Positions 14,053-20,988 of a DNA stretch of 24,319 nt are shown piece after piece. The stretch covers positions 1 to 24,319 of the forward strand of contig CBCPMX010000027.1 of assembly GCA_965120355.1 (NCBI GenBank). The letters run 5' to 3'. This DNA is from CBCPMX01 sp965120355 (lineage in GTDB: Bacteria > Bacillota > Clostridia > Oscillospirales > Oscillospiraceae). The notes under the pieces were generated by a model. The model ran no database searches. It was not told where the DNA came from and saw only the letters and a list, made by a program, of their open reading frames with translations. The stretch's first letter is position 1, and the number at the start of each line of letters is the position of its first letter. The position numbers and the translations under genes are program-made.

Positions 14053-15228
14053 TCAGAAATCCACTTCCTCGTCATAGAAGCAGCAATGCAGCAGCTTTTC
14101 CATCTCAGCGGGCGTAATCGCGCGGGGATTGGTGCCGGTACAGGCGTCGCCCACGGCCAGCTCGGCCACCTGGGGCAGCTTGTCCAGGAACTCCTTCTCG
14201 TCGATGATGCCGCCTTCGTAGTCACGGATGCAGGTGGGGATGTTCAGCTTTTGATTCATGGCCTGGATGTGGGCGATCAGCGCCTTGCTGGTGGGCTCCA
14301 GCCCCAGGAACGCGGAAATTTCGCCATAGCGCTTTTCCGCCTCCGGCTCTTTGGCGTTGTACGCAATGACCTTGGGCAGGTACATCGCGTTGGCACAGCC
14401 ATGGACGATGTGGCCGCCGGAATAGGCTGCGCCGGTTTTGTGCGCCATGGAGTGGACGATACCCAGCAGCGCATTGGAGAAGGCCATCCCAGCCAGGCAC
14501 TGGGCGTTGTGCATCCTGGCACGGGCAGCCATATCGCCGTTATAGCTGTCCACCAGATCGGCAGAGATCATTTTAATAGCGTGCAGCGCCAGCGGATCGG
14601 TATAGTCGCAGTGCATGGTAGACACATATGCCTCAATGGCGTGGGTCATGGCGTCCATGCCAGTGTGGGCTGTCAGCTTGGGCGGCATGGTCTCGGCCAG
14701 AGCCGGATCCACAATGGCGACGTCAGGGGTGATGTTGAAATCAGCCAGGGGATATTTGATCCCCTTGGAATAGTCGGTGATGACAGAGAACGCCGTGACC
14801 TCTGTGGCGGTGCCGGAAGTAGAGGGAATGGCGCAAAACCTCGCCTTGGTCCGAAGCGTGGGGAAATTGAACGGTGTACACAGGGATTCAAAGGTGGTAT
14901 CGGGGTATTCATAAAAGGCCCACATGGCTTTGGCCGCGTCGATGGGAGAACCGCCGCCGATGGCCACAATCCAATCGGGCTGGAACTTCCGCATGGCTTC
15001 CGCACCCCGCATAACGGTTTCCACAGAGGGATCCGGTTCCACGCCTTCAAAGATCTCGACTTCCATGCCAGCCTCTTTCAGGTTTTCAAGGACCTTGTCC
15101 AAAAAGCCGAACCGCTTCATGGAGCCGCCGCCTACAACCACCATGGCACGTTTCCCGGTCAGCGTCTTCAGGGCGTCCAATGCGTTGGGACCGTGATATA
15201 GATCCCGTGGAAGAGTAAATCTGCTCAT
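14053..15228 (-). CDS. Iron-containing alcohol dehydrogenase (second copy, Rex-type operator)
   Basis: A 391-residue group III dehydrogenase, probably reducing acetaldehyde or butyraldehyde-like aldehydes with NADH during fermentation. GGGSPIDAAKA is at residues 91-101. Metal ligands by comparison with FucO: Asp192 and His196 (GMDAMTHAIEA), His259 (VHSMAHKTG) and His276 (IVHGCAN); a three-residue longer loop before the last ligand brings an extra His273. It is clearly different from the first dehydrogenase in this window (5101-6285). The ATG follows AAGGAGG by 7-8 bases. A single-gene transcript is expected, from the promoter at 15336-15364 to the terminator at 13992-14034. An 18-bp Rex-like palindrome in the leader implies repression when NADH is low. 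Confidence 0.92.
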   Translation of the reverse strand: MSRFTLPRDLYHGPNALDALKTLTGKRAMVVVGGGSMKRFGFLDKVLENLKEAGMEVEIFEGVEPDPSVETVMRGAEAMRKFQPDWIVAIGGGSPIDAAKAMWAFYEYPDTTFESLCTPFNFPTLRTKARFCAIPSTSGTATEVTAFSVITDYSKGIKYPLADFNITPDVAIVDPALAETMPPKLTAHTGMDAMTHAIEAYVSTMHCDYTDPLALHAIKMISADLVDSYNGDMAARARMHNAQCLAGMAFSNALLGIVHSMAHKTGAAYSGGHIVHGCANAMYLPKVIAYNAKEPEAEKRYGEISAFLGLEPTSKALIAHIQAMNQKLNIPTCIRDYEGGIIDEKEFLDKLPQVAELAVGDACTGTNPRAITPAEMEKLLHCCFYDEEVDF

Positions 15229-15302
15229 TTTGCAACCTCCTTGTGGCTCGGGCCGCTGCGTCCGCGCGGCGGTGAAATTTCCGATAATGGCACAGATTTA
15301 GT

Positions 15303-15320
15303 TTGTTAAAGATTTCACAA
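15303..15320 (-). promoter_or_regulatory. Rex-type operator of the alcohol dehydrogenase gene
   Basis: In gene orientation TTGTGAAATCTTTAACAA, an 18-bp near-palindrome matching the Rex consensus of Gram-positive bacteria (TTGTGAAA...TTTCACAA / TTGTTAAN4TTAACAA). It starts 15 bases after the -10 box, about +9, where a bound repressor would block transcription. It differs at one base from the site at 19097-19114. Confidence 0.8.
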
Positions 15321-15335
15321 TCTTTGACCATCTGC

Positions 15336-15364
15336 ATCATACCATTGCAGAGCCAGTTTGTAAA
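15336..15364 (-). promoter_or_regulatory. Promoter of the second alcohol dehydrogenase
   Basis: Minus strand TTTACA (plus 15359-15364), 17-base spacer, TATGAT (plus 15336-15341). The leader to the ATG is about 100 bases. Confidence 0.7.
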
Positions 15365-15460
15365 GAGGGAATCTATTGGCAATTCCGTATAAATTTTTGT
15401 GTCGAAATTGCGCAAAAAGCCGAAACACCAGGGCTCCTGCTCTGCGCAGGCGGCTCCTAT

Positions 15461-15620
15461 GCCAAACGCTCCCCACTGGAGGCGGGGAGCGTTTGGCCGC
15501 TGTGGAACAGGGCCCTGCACCCGTTGTTTCACAACTGGATTTGCTCTGTCCGAGCAAACCGGTTTCTGCCGGCCGGTTTTACAGAGTGAAAACCGGCTGC
15601 CTGTCCGGGCTTCGCAAGTC
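15461..15620 (+). repeat. Hairpin block resembling the layout of repeats A and B
   Basis: Opens with a 14-bp hairpin GCCAAACGCTCCCC/GGGGAGCGTTTGGC (15461-15474/15484-15497), followed at once by CCGCTGT as in copies A and B. Then come small hairpins (GTTGT/ACAAC, TTGCTC/GAGCAA, GGTTTT/AAAACC) and a tail CGGCTGCC...GGGCTTCGCA. Only these short landmarks are shared, so membership in the same family is uncertain. Confidence 0.35.
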
Positions 15621-15655
15621 AAAAACGGGACGTCCTCACTTAACCCGGAAAACTC

Positions 15656-15695
15656 GAAAAAGAAGCCCCGGCGCAGCAAAAGGCTGCGCCGGGGC
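15656..15695 (-). terminator. Terminator of the flavoprotein gene
   Basis: 13-bp perfect stem GCCCCGGCGCAGC (15665-15677) / GCTGCGCCGGGGC (15683-15695) with a 5-base loop. On the minus strand it is followed by TTCTTTTT. It starts about 22 bases past the stop at 15718. Confidence 0.9.
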
Positions 15696-15717
15696 CATTA
15701 CAGAACGCGGCTGAATT

Positions 15718-17292
15718 TTATTCCTCGGGATCGATGAACTCGTCAGAATCCATATAGCCCACAGCCTCCATACCGGCGATACGACCGGAGTTGATGGCAT
15801 AGGACATGGTGGAGCCGGGATGATAGAAGCAGTAGGAGTCGGCAAAGACCGTGGCAGTGTCGGTGCCGCAGGCGTACAGGCCGGGAATGGGATCCAGGTC
15901 GTTGTTCAGGCACTGCATGTTCTCGTTGACCGTGATGCCGCCCAAAGAGCCGTAGCCGGAGGGGAAGTGCCGGGCCACATAATAAGGACCCTTCAGCAGC
16001 GGCTTCAGGAAGCGGTGATCCTTGGTAAACTGCCAGTCATAGCCCTGCTGGGCGCCATTGCACATGGCATTGTATTCCTCAATGGTCTTCTTCAGATTTT
16101 TCAGGTTGATGCCGGTGACCTCGGCGATCTCCTCGATGGTCTGGCATTCAAAGAAGTTCTGCTCGGTATTCTCCCCGTAGGAAACTTCCTTGTCCTCGCT
16201 GGCGAAGACGGAGTTGCCGCCGGCATCCTTGGCGCCGGAGAAGTACAGCTCCTTCTCACGCTCCCAGTTGTTCATATTGGTAACGCCGTGGTGATAGGTG
16301 ATATAATCCAGACCGTGCTCCTTGTAGTAGTCCACGATGGTGGAGTCGATGATGGAAATGCCCATATGCTTCTTCTGGAGCAGCAGGGAGTTGCCGGTAT
16401 AGGTGGTGTTGTCCATAATGGCCTCGTTGATGAAGCGCTTGCCGTCCAGGTTCACCATCAGGTTGGGCTGACGCATGACCTCGGACAGGGTCTTGAACAC
16501 GTCGGTGGTGCCGGGGGTGTTATAGGTGACCTCCATGTTGATGCTGGCCTTCTTGCCGCCCACGTTCCAGACCATGTTCATGCCGTCGCCGTCCAGGCCG
16601 GGAATCCGGAAGGTGAACATATCTTCGCCCCACTTCCAGCCCATATACTTCTCAATCATTTCCACATTGTTGCCGATGCCGCCGGTGGTGACAATGACAG
16701 CGTTGCAGAGGCACTCGATTTCTTCGCCGTCCGGTCCCACTGCGATGACGCCGCGAGCCTGGCCCTGAGAGCCCACCAGAATCTCCTTGACGGAGGTGTT
16801 CAGATTGAACTCCACGCCAATTTCCCGGGCATAGTCGGTGACGGTCTTAATCATAATGGAGGCGCAGCGCTCCGTGGGCTTATTGGAGCCGGGGACCTTG
16901 ACCATATGCTGCGTCTCTTTGGAGTTCTTGAAATACTTGAAAACGCCCAGGAACTCTACACCCTTGTCCTGCATCCACTTGACAGAATCGCCGGACATAT
17001 TGAACCAGCGGCGGACCAGCTTGGCGTCGGAGCGCCAGTGGGTGTATTCCATAAAGAAGTTGAAGGCCTCGTCCTTTGTGTAGTTGTTGGTCATGGACTC
17101 TTTCTGCATCTGGGACTCCACGGCAAAAAACGCCATGCCCATGTTGGCCGCGCCGCCGATGGTGCTGGACTTCTCGAAGACGACAACGGAGCCGCCGCCG
17201 GTAGCGTTGAGGGACTCCTGCGCCTGTGTAGCCGCGCAGAGGCCGGACATACCGCCGCCGACGAGGACTACATCAGCTTCCATGTGTTTCAT
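15718..17292 (-). CDS. FAD-dependent oxidoreductase, fumarate-reductase flavoprotein type (FAD_binding_2)
   Basis: A 524-residue flavoprotein related to FrdA, urocanate reductase and 3-ketosteroid dehydrogenases. FAD site: DVVLVGGGMSG (residues 7-17), FEKSSTIGGAAN, VIVTTGGIG and, near the end, GLYACGTDTATVF and STMSYAINSGRIAG. The GSLGGITVNENMQ block is the usual partner of the FAD ring. There is no Tat signal, FMN-binding domain, heme site or membrane partner, so it is a stand-alone soluble enzyme. The start at 17292 has AGGAGG 9 bases upstream; the frame is open 22 codons further but those would precede this ribosome site. The substrate is unknown: a C=C bond of an organic acid or steroid is likely. 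Own promoter and terminator, next to the Rex-linked dehydrogenase. Confidence 0.85.
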   Translation of the reverse strand: MKHMEADVVLVGGGMSGLCAATQAQESLNATGGGSVVVFEKSSTIGGAANMGMAFFAVESQMQKESMTNNYTKDEAFNFFMEYTHWRSDAKLVRRWFNMSGDSVKWMQDKGVEFLGVFKYFKNSKETQHMVKVPGSNKPTERCASIMIKTVTDYAREIGVEFNLNTSVKEILVGSQGQARGVIAVGPDGEEIECLCNAVIVTTGGIGNNVEMIEKYMGWKWGEDMFTFRIPGLDGDGMNMVWNVGGKKASINMEVTYNTPGTTDVFKTLSEVMRQPNLMVNLDGKRFINEAIMDNTTYTGNSLLLQKKHMGISIIDSTIVDYYKEHGLDYITYHHGVTNMNNWEREKELYFSGAKDAGGNSVFASEDKEVSYGENTEQNFFECQTIEEIAEVTGINLKNLKKTIEEYNAMCNGAQQGYDWQFTKDHRFLKPLLKGPYYVARHFPSGYGSLGGITVNENMQCLNNDLDPIPGLYACGTDTATVFADSYCFYHPGSTMSYAINSGRIAGMEAVGYMDSDEFIDPEE

Positions 17293-17318
17293 AATGAGAA
17301 TCCTCCTACAATAGATTC

Positions 17319-17392
17319 TAGATTGCCAGTTCTGTTCGCAATCTAAGTGATTTACCAAATTGTATTTTACACGAAAGGCAAAAAAATAGCAA
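17319..17392 (-). promoter_or_regulatory. Promoter and leader inverted repeat of the flavoprotein gene
   Basis: Minus strand TTGCTA (plus 17387-17392), 17-base spacer, TAAAAT (plus 17364-17369). In the leader an 8-bp inverted repeat TAGATTGC/GCAATCTA (17319-17326/17338-17345, 11-base gap) could be an operator for an unknown regulator or an mRNA hairpin before the ribosome site. Confidence 0.6.
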
Positions 17393-17439
17393 CTGTTTCA
17401 GGCGGTTTTTTTCGCAGAAAGACGGATTTTTGCAGGCGC

Positions 17440-17456
17440 TCCGGCCACCTGCCGGA
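17440..17456 (-). terminator. Weak hairpin after the pseudouridine synthase gene
   Basis: TCCGGC/GCCGGA (6 bp, 5-base loop) just past the stop, followed on the minus strand, after a short gap, by an A-run rather than a T-run. It is a poor terminator, so read-through toward the flavoprotein promoter region is possible. Confidence 0.25.
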
Positions 17457-17460
17457 CAGT

Positions 17461-18234
17461 TCACGGGGCCTGCCGCTTCTCCACCTGCGGCGCGGCAAGT
17501 CTGTCCCACAGATCCCAACCGGCCACTGCCTCCGGCGAAGCGTCCCACGCAAATACCTGTGCCCGCTCCTCCGCCGTCAGGAGGGCTGTCGCCCCTCTGG
17601 GCAGCCGGTCCAGGATCAGGCCGCCAATGGCCAGCCGTTTGAGGTACCGGACGTGCAGATGCCGCTCCCAGAGCATCCGCCGCACTTGGTGCCGCTTCCC
17701 CTGGCTCACAGCCACCAGGCTGCGGCCGGGCCCCAGAGGACGCAGGCCGGCTGGCGCGCACCGCAGGCCGTCCCGAAGGGTCATACCGGCTGCAAAAGCG
17801 GCCACGTCCCCGTCACCGGCAGTGCCATAGTGTTCTGCGTAATACGTTTTGACAATGGGCACGGCCGGCTGCAGCACCCGGTGGGCAAAGCCGCCATCAT
17901 TGGTCAGCAGAAGCAATCCCTCGGTCTCCTTGTCCAGCCGCCCAATGGGGAACAGGAACTGGTCCCCATACGCCGGCGGCACCAATGACAGCACCGTGGG
18001 CCCTCCGCCGGCCGTGGCGCACAGATATCCCGCCGGCTTATGGAGCATCAGCACCACCGGTTCCCGCGGTACAACGGGCACGCCCTCCACGCAGACCACA
18101 TCCGCTTCAGTCAGCACCCGCTCCGGCGCGGTCACCACATGGCCGTTGACCGTTACCGCGCCGGCCTTCAGCAAGTCCGCCCGCCGCCGCAGGGGGCCCA
18201 CGGCGGCCGCCGACAGATAGTCGATCAGCCGCAC
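17461..18234 (-). CDS. rRNA pseudouridine synthase, RsuA/RluB family
   Basis: A 257-residue enzyme that isomerises a uridine in ribosomal RNA. An S4 RNA-binding domain covers about residues 1-55 (RLIDYLSAAAVGPLRRRADLL, GAVTVNG). The catalytic domain has LMLHKPAGYLC, then GRLDKETEGLLLLTNDG with the catalytic Asp101, and QGKRHQVRRML. Whether it acts on 16S (RsuA) or 23S (RluB/RluE) cannot be told. The start is GTG at 18234, 4 bases after the yigZ stop, so the pair is one transcript with coupled translation. The C-terminal 25 residues are an extra Ala/Trp-rich tail. Confidence 0.92.
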   Translation of the reverse strand: MRLIDYLSAAAVGPLRRRADLLKAGAVTVNGHVVTAPERVLTEADVVCVEGVPVVPREPVVLMLHKPAGYLCATAGGGPTVLSLVPPAYGDQFLFPIGRLDKETEGLLLLTNDGGFAHRVLQPAVPIVKTYYAEHYGTAGDGDVAAFAAGMTLRDGLRCAPAGLRPLGPGRSLVAVSQGKRHQVRRMLWERHLHVRYLKRLAIGGLILDRLPRGATALLTAEERAQVFAWDASPEAVAGWDLWDRLAAPQVEKRQAP

Positions 18235-18238
18235 AGCC

Positions 18239-18868
18239 CTACCGCCCCACGGGCACAGTCCGCATGGCAGTTCCCGTCACAACGCCCGTCACCTTTCCGG
18301 CAGACAGCTCCGTCAGGCGGGCCAGAAACGGCTGCGTCTGTTCCTCCGGCAGAAGCACCGTCAGCAGGACCTCCGCACCAAAATCCGTGTCCTCCACCAC
18401 GCCGCCGGCGCTCTCCGTCTCCTGCCGCAGCCGGTCAAAGAGGTGGTAGGGGCAGGGCACCTGCATCCGGGTCCAGACCCGCTGCACGCTGACGCCGGCA
18501 GCCGTCAGGGCGTCCTTGGCGCCTCTGGTATAGGCGCGCGCCAGCCCTCCGGTGCCCAGCAAAATGCCGCCGAAATACCGGGTCACCACACAGCACAGGT
18601 CTGTGATCCCTTCCCGCTGGAACACCTCCAGCATGGGCTGGCCTGCCGTGCCCTGCGGCTCGCCGTCATCCGAGTACCGAACCGTCCCGTCCCGAAGCAC
18701 ATAGCACCAGCAGTTGTGGCGGGCGTCGTGATACTTCCGTTTTGTCTCGTCAATGCGTGCCCGAGCCTCCGCCTCCGTGGCCACAGGCCAGACATGGCCG
18801 ATGAAGCGGGAGCGCTTTTCCACAAATTCCGACTCCGCCTCGCCGCTGAGAATCCGATATTCCTCCAT
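18239..18868 (-). CDS. yigZ: YigZ/IMPACT family protein
   Basis: A 209-residue member of UPF0029 (IMPACT N-terminal domain plus a C-terminal DUF1949-like domain). Seen: FVEKRSRFIGH near the start, ARHNCWCYVLRDG, SDDGEPQGTAGQPML and VTRYFGGILLGTGGLARAYTRGAKDAL, which together define the family. The C-terminal ferredoxin-like domain covers about 135-200. The cellular role in bacteria is unresolved; links to translation are suggested for eukaryotic IMPACT. The ATG follows GGAGGAGACACC. It is first in an operon with the pseudouridine synthase, which agrees with a ribosome-related job. Confidence 0.95.
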   Translation of the reverse strand: MEEYRILSGEAESEFVEKRSRFIGHVWPVATEAEARARIDETKRKYHDARHNCWCYVLRDGTVRYSDDGEPQGTAGQPMLEVFQREGITDLCCVVTRYFGGILLGTGGLARAYTRGAKDALTAAGVSVQRVWTRMQVPCPYHLFDRLRQETESAGGVVEDTDFGAEVLLTVLLPEEQTQPFLARLTELSAGKVTGVVTGTAMRTVPVGR

Positions 18869-18900
18869 GGTGTCTCCTCCGTATTCTTCCGGTTGGATAC

Positions 18901-18929
18901 ATGGTAACAGACCATCCGGCGGAAGTCAA
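18901..18929 (-). promoter_or_regulatory. Promoter of the yigZ operon
   Basis: Minus strand TTGACT (plus 18924-18929), 17-base spacer, TACCAT (plus 18901-18906). About 30 bases before the ATG. Confidence 0.6.
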
Positions 18930-19057
18930 CGGCAGAGCGGACAGGTCTCGAGCCACAGCACTTCCTGAGAAGGGGGCCGCCGTTCTCGCAGGCGTCTCCC
19001 GCCTCCTCCTGTGACATTTCCCGTCATACATTGTGAAGATCTCATGAATATTGTCCC

Positions 19058-19086
19058 TTGTTCCCTAAATCAATCCGTGCTATAAT
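19058..19086 (+). promoter_or_regulatory. Promoter of the hydrogenase operon
   Basis: TTGTTC (19058-19063), 17-base spacer, TATAAT (19081-19086) preceded by TGC (extended -10). The start of transcription should be near 19093, which rules out the ATG at 19090 as the translation start. Confidence 0.8.
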
Positions 19087-19096
19087 GCCATGGAGA

Positions 19097-19114
19097 TTGT
19101 GATATCTTTAACAA
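19097..19114 (+). promoter_or_regulatory. Rex-type operator of the hydrogenase operon
   Basis: TTGTGATATCTTTAACAA, 10 bases after the -10 box. It matches the Rex consensus and equals the 15303-15320 site (gene orientation) at 17 of 18 bases. Predicted NADH-relieved repression of hydrogen production. Confidence 0.82.
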
Positions 19115-19155
19115 TTTTAAATAGAAAGATGACAAATGAATGGAGTGTGAAGCGG

Positions 19156-20988
19156 TTGAGCCGGCTAAATATTTCCACGCCCGACAAGTCTCAGACGATT
19201 GTGGACAGTCTGTATGAAAACCTGGAGCACCGCATTGAGGTGGCGCCGCAGGGCAACTGCCCCGTGGAGCTGACGGACGCCTTTCTGCGGCTGTGTCTCG
19301 CCCAGAGCTGTGGCAAATGCGTGCCCTGCCGCATCGGCCTGATGCAGTTGTCCGCCCTGGTGGAAAAAATCCTGGAGGGGGAGGGCATCCGCCAGGACCT
19401 GATGATTCTGGAAAAAGCGGCCCGTGCCATTGCCGATTCTGCCGACTGCGCCATTGGGCGCGAGGCGGCAAAAATGGTGCTGAATTGTCTGAAGGGGTTC
19501 CGGGACGATTTTATGTCCCATTTGAATACAGGACGGTGTATGTCCAACTTCTCTGCCGTGCCCTGTGTCACATTCTGTCCCGCCCATGTGGACATTCCCG
19601 GTTATATCGCCCTGGTGCGGGCAGGCCGGTATTCCGACGCCGTGCGGCTGATCCGGGAGGACAACCCCTTCCCCAGCGTGTGCAGCCTGATCTGTGAGCA
19701 TCCCTGCGAATCCCATTGCCGCCGGAACATCGTGGACGACTCCGTAAACATCCGCAGCCTCAAGCGCGTGGCCGTAGAGCAGGCCGGTCATGTAGATCCG
19801 CCCGCCTGCGCGCCGGCCACCGGCAAAACCGTGGCAGTCATCGGCGGCGGCCCCACAGGGCTGACAGCGGCCTACTACCTGGCCCTCATGGGCCACAGTG
19901 TCACGGTCTATGAAAAACACAAAAAATTCGGCGGCATGCTCCGCTATGGCATTCCCCGGTACCGTCTCCCTTCCAAATTTCTGGATGAAGACATCAATGT
20001 GATCCTTTCCACCGGCATCCGGGCCTATACCAATGTGGAGATCGGCAAGGATATTACCTTCAGCGAGATCCAGGAACAATTTGACGGCGTTTATATTGCC
20101 ATTGGCGCGCATTCCTACAAAAAGCTGCACATCCCCGGTGAGGACGCGGAAAATGTCCTGCCGGCGGTGCAGCTGCTGGGCGCCATGGGCGATGATGAGC
20201 CCATGGACATGACCGGCAAGCGGGTGGTGGTCATTGGCGGCGGCAACGTGGCCATGGATGCCTGCCGGACAGCGCTGCGTCTGGGCGCCAGCTCTGTGCG
20301 CTGTGTCTACCGCCGCCGCCAGGAGGATATGACCGCCCTGTCCGCGGAGATCGAAGGCGCCATCAGCGAAGGCGTGGAACTGGTCACGCTCATGGCCCCC
20401 GTGTCCATCCGCACCGACGCCGACGGCAGAGCCTGTGCCCTGGTGGCCCAGCCCCAGATTCCCGGCGCTTACCGCAACGGCCGCCCCGCCCCGGTCAGCG
20501 CCCAGGTGCCGCCGGTGGAGCTGCCCTGCGACATCATTATCACCGCCATCGGCCAGGCCATTGACTTCAGCCACTTCGCCGAGTGCGGCATCGGCGCGTC
20601 CCGGGCCGGCACCCTCCAGGCAGACACCTCCGGCGCGGTGGCCGGCGCCAACGGCATCTATGCCGGCGGAGACTGCGCCTCCGGTCCGGCCACGGTCATC
20701 AAGGCTATTGAAGCCGGTAAAACCGCCGCCGCCAACATTGACGAATACTTTGGCCTCCACAGCCAGATTGACTTTGATGTGGAAATCCCGTTGGCAGCTT
20801 CCACGTTCCGGGATGCCTGCGGCCGGTGCAATATGACTGACCGGCCCGCGTCGGAGCGCGTGAAAGACTTTGAACTGATTGAGAACTGTATGACCGGCGA
20901 GCAGGCCCGTCAGGAGTGCTCCCGCTGCCTGCGCTGCGACCACTTCGGCTACGGCTCGTTCCGGGGAGGGAGGAAAACGGCATGGTGA
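19156..20988 (+). CDS. GltD/NfnB-like flavoprotein subunit of a [FeFe] hydrogenase, with NuoF-type Fe-S domain
   Basis: About 610 residues; the likely electron-input subunit for the hydrogenase that follows. Order of domains: a NuoF C-terminal-like 4Fe-4S domain (Cys52, Cys55, Cys58 in SCGKCVPCRIG and Cys98 in DCAIG) without NuoF's FMN part; a glutamate-synthase/DPD-type Fe-S domain (FCPAHVDIPGY, CSLICEHPCESHCRR); an FAD domain (VAVIGGGPTG, 226-235); an NAD(P)H domain (VVVIGGGNVAMDA, from 357); and a C-terminal Cys cluster (555, 558, 588, 591, 594). Start: TTG at 19156 has GGAG 10 bases upstream and gives MSRLNISTP; ATG at 19129 is possible but lacks a spaced ribosome site, and ATG at 19090 precedes transcription. 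It overlaps hydA by 7 bases. It may oxidise NAD(P)H, perhaps with bifurcation; that is inference. Confidence 0.85.
   Translation: MSRLNISTPDKSQTIVDSLYENLEHRIEVAPQGNCPVELTDAFLRLCLAQSCGKCVPCRIGLMQLSALVEKILEGEGIRQDLMILEKAARAIADSADCAIGREAAKMVLNCLKGFRDDFMSHLNTGRCMSNFSAVPCVTFCPAHVDIPGYIALVRAGRYSDAVRLIREDNPFPSVCSLICEHPCESHCRRNIVDDSVNIRSLKRVAVEQAGHVDPPACAPATGKTVAVIGGGPTGLTAAYYLALMGHSVTVYEKHKKFGGMLRYGIPRYRLPSKFLDEDINVILSTGIRAYTNVEIGKDITFSEIQEQFDGVYIAIGAHSYKKLHIPGEDAENVLPAVQLLGAMGDDEPMDMTGKRVVVIGGGNVAMDACRTALRLGASSVRCVYRRRQEDMTALSAEIEGAISEGVELVTLMAPVSIRTDADGRACALVAQPQIPGAYRNGRPAPVSAQVPPVELPCDIIITAIGQAIDFSHFAECGIGASRAGTLQADTSGAVAGANGIYAGGDCASGPATVIKAIEAGKTAAANIDEYFGLHSQIDFDVEIPLAASTFRDACGRCNMTDRPASERVKDFELIENCMTGEQARQECSRCLRCDHFGYGSFRGGRKTAW

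Larger units (their letters stand above)
15229..15717. other. Gene-free 489-bp region: promoter, Rex site, hairpin block and terminator
   Basis: From the dehydrogenase start: leader, Rex-like operator (15303-15320), promoter (15336-15364), then about 300 bases of consecutive hairpins (15461-15620), then the terminator of the flavoprotein gene (15656-15695). No coding sequence is supported on either strand. Confidence 0.6.

Noticed and set aside
15820..17346. 508-codon plus-strand frame opposite the flavoprotein
   Set aside because: His/Val/Gly-rich mirror of the real FAD protein, no ribosome site, no motifs.
19031..19048. TTGTGAAGATCTCATGAA as a second Rex site upstream of the hydrogenase
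   Set aside because: Only the left half matches; the right half does not complete the palindrome.
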